Under the pieces are notes generated by a model. That model made no database searches. It had not been told where the DNA came from and saw only the letters and a list, made by a program, of their open reading frames with translations. Source: Actinomycetota bacterium (GTDB lineage Bacteria > Actinomycetota > Acidimicrobiia > Spongiisociales > UBA11373). Taken from it: a stretch of DNA of 57,223 bases. The translations under genes and the position numbers were made by a program. The stretch is from positions 1 through 57,223 of the forward strand of contig JAHLKU010000013.1 of the NCBI GenBank assembly GCA_020444505.1, read 5' to 3'. Of this stretch, positions 56,290 through 57,223 are shown piece after piece. Position 1 is the stretch's first letter. Every line of letters starts with the position of its first letter.

Positions 56290-57223
56290 ATGCGAGTACG
56301 CAAGATCCTCATCGTCTTTGCCGCGTTCGCGCTGTTGGTGGCGGCGTGCGGCGACGATGAGGACACCACAGAAGCAACCGAGGCGTCGACGACCACGGCA
56401 GCCCCCACCACGACCGAGGCGATGGGCCTCGAGACGCTGGAACCGGGCTTGCTGACGGTCGGCTCCGACATCTCGTGGCCGCCGTTCGAGGCGTACGACG
56501 ACTCCGGCGAGGTCGTCGGGTTCGACGCCGACCTGGTGAACGAGATCGCCACCCGCATCGGGCTGGAGGTCAAGTGGGAGGACACGTCCTTCGACACGAT
56601 CTTCACGAACCTGGCCCAGGGCCAGTTCGACATCGTCGCCTCCGGTGCGACGATCACGCCCGACCGGAGCGAGATGGTCAACTTCTCGATCGGGTACTTC
56701 AACTCGAACCAGGCGCTGACCGTCAACACCACCGAGACGCCCGGCATCGCCGGCCTCGAGGATCTCGCCCCCGGCGACTCCGTGGCCGTGCAGACCGGCA
56801 CCACCGGCGCCGTCTGGGCGACCGAGAACCTCGCCCCGCTGGGGATCGAGGTCCGGGAGTACCCGCAGGCACCCGACACCTACAACGCCCTCGAGGGCGG
56901 GCAGGTGACCGGGGTGATCTTCGACGTCGACTCGGCGCTCGAAGAGGTGGCCAACCGTGAGGGCCTCGCCGTCGTGGCCGAGATCCCGACCGGCGAGTTC
57001 TACGGCATCGCCGTGAACCCGGAGAACGCCGCGCTGCTCGAAGCCGTCAACGATGCGCTGCAGTCGATGATCGACGACGGCACCTACCAGACGATCTACG
57101 ACACGTGGTTCGACCGCCCCGAGGGCAGCGTCAACTACGAGCCGATGCTCCCCAGCGGGGAGGCCGCCGGTCCGCCTGCGGATTGGCCGGAGAAGATCGT
57201 GTTCGGGTTCGTGCCTTCGCAGG
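56290..57223 (+). CDS. Solute-binding lipoprotein: amino-acid-type (SBP_bac_3) module fused to a PhnD-like module (3' end outside window)
   Basis: The frame is open to the window end (311 codons). The signal peptide ends in FALLVAACGDD, so Cys20 is lipidated. After a Thr/Ala linker, residues 52-275 are an SBP_bac_3-type domain (TVGSDISWPPFEAYDDSGEV; VVGFDADLVNEIATRIGLEV; GQFDIVASGATITPDRSEMV; LAPGDSVAVQTGTTGAVW). It normally delivers amino acids to an ABC permease. From residue about 296, PADWPEKIVFGFVPSQ starts a second module, which resembles the N terminus of PhnD/phosphonate-type binding proteins (EKIxFGFVPSQ). The second module is cut by the edge, so the fusion needs confirmation. The ribosome site AAGGGAG is 12 bases upstream. 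Confidence 0.85.
   Translation, partial: MRVRKILIVFAAFALLVAACGDDEDTTEATEASTTTAAPTTTEAMGLETLEPGLLTVGSDISWPPFEAYDDSGEVVGFDADLVNEIATRIGLEVKWEDTSFDTIFTNLAQGQFDIVASGATITPDRSEMVNFSIGYFNSNQALTVNTTETPGIAGLEDLAPGDSVAVQTGTTGAVWATENLAPLGIEVREYPQAPDTYNALEGGQVTGVIFDVDSALEEVANREGLAVVAEIPTGEFYGIAVNPENAALLEAVNDALQSMIDDGTYQTIYDTWFDRPEGSVNYEPMLPSGEAAGPPADWPEKIVFGFVPSQ

Overview
The window is chromosomal DNA of a very GC-rich actinobacterium, most likely from the Acidimicrobiia or a close relative. The evidence is strong G/C third-position bias, many GTG starts, a tRNA-Glu-Asp-Phe cluster, an SARP-type (BTAD) regulator, methylmalonyl-CoA epimerase coupled to an acyl-CoA carboxylase epsilon-like subunit, and many lipoproteins with long Thr/Ala/Pro-rich linkers. 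No database search was possible, so the lineage is an inference. Many genes have a TAnnnT -10 hexamer only 6 to 8 bases before the start codon, which suggests widespread leaderless mRNA. No phage, transposase, CRISPR array or plasmid gene was seen.

Layout. 1-3.8 kb: a membrane-anchored FG-GAP protein cut by the left edge, a lipoprotein, a TipA-like MerR regulator with a textbook 19-bp-spacer promoter, and a sulfotransferase. 3.9-10.8 kb: an acyl-CoA dehydrogenase, an RTX-repeat/SpoIID fusion, three lipoproteins and three tRNAs. 10.8-16.9 kb: two cyclic-di-GMP enzymes (GAF-GGDEF and GGDEF-EAL) around a DHA2 drug exporter. 16.5-24 kb: a DUF1992 protein, a leucine/valine-type dehydrogenase followed by a fused branched-chain 2-oxoacid dehydrogenase E1, and acetyltransferases. 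23.5-33.5 kb: a dihydroorotate-dehydrogenase-like gene coupled to pyruvate:ferredoxin oxidoreductase, an MFS exporter, a 1269-residue BTAD/ATPase/TPR regulator and a 32-residue ORF preceded by SARP-like direct repeats.

33.8-43.5 kb: transporters, lysC-asd (with an internal lysC-beta start), a cyclophilin lipoprotein, a PHP phosphoesterase, a histidine kinase, mce with the epsilon-like subunit, and thiolase. 43.5-47.7 kb: a methyltransferase coupled to a glycosyltransferase of the tRNA-queuosine mannosyltransferase (DUF3524/GTDC1) type, then three tandem paralogous lipoproteins. 47.7-51.2 kb: dnaX-ybaB-recR and a DsrE-like protein. 51.2-55.6 kb: nadA-nadB-nadC, translationally coupled, downstream of an NrtR-type Nudix regulator with a candidate operator overlapping the nadA -10. 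55.6-57.2 kb: a HAD nucleotidase and a solute-binding lipoprotein that appears to fuse an amino-acid-type module to the start of a PhnD-like module, cut by the right edge.

The genes fall into coherent units: branched-chain amino acid breakdown or branched fatty-acid priming (dehydrogenase plus E1), acyl-CoA metabolism (acyl-CoA dehydrogenase, thiolase, epimerase, carboxylase epsilon), de novo NAD synthesis under a dedicated regulator, aspartate-family amino acid entry, and DNA replication/repair. The least understood content is the secreted lipoproteome, the queuosine-mannosyltransferase-like pair, the RTX-SpoIID fusion, the tandem solute-binding fusion and the BTAD regulator with its small ORF.
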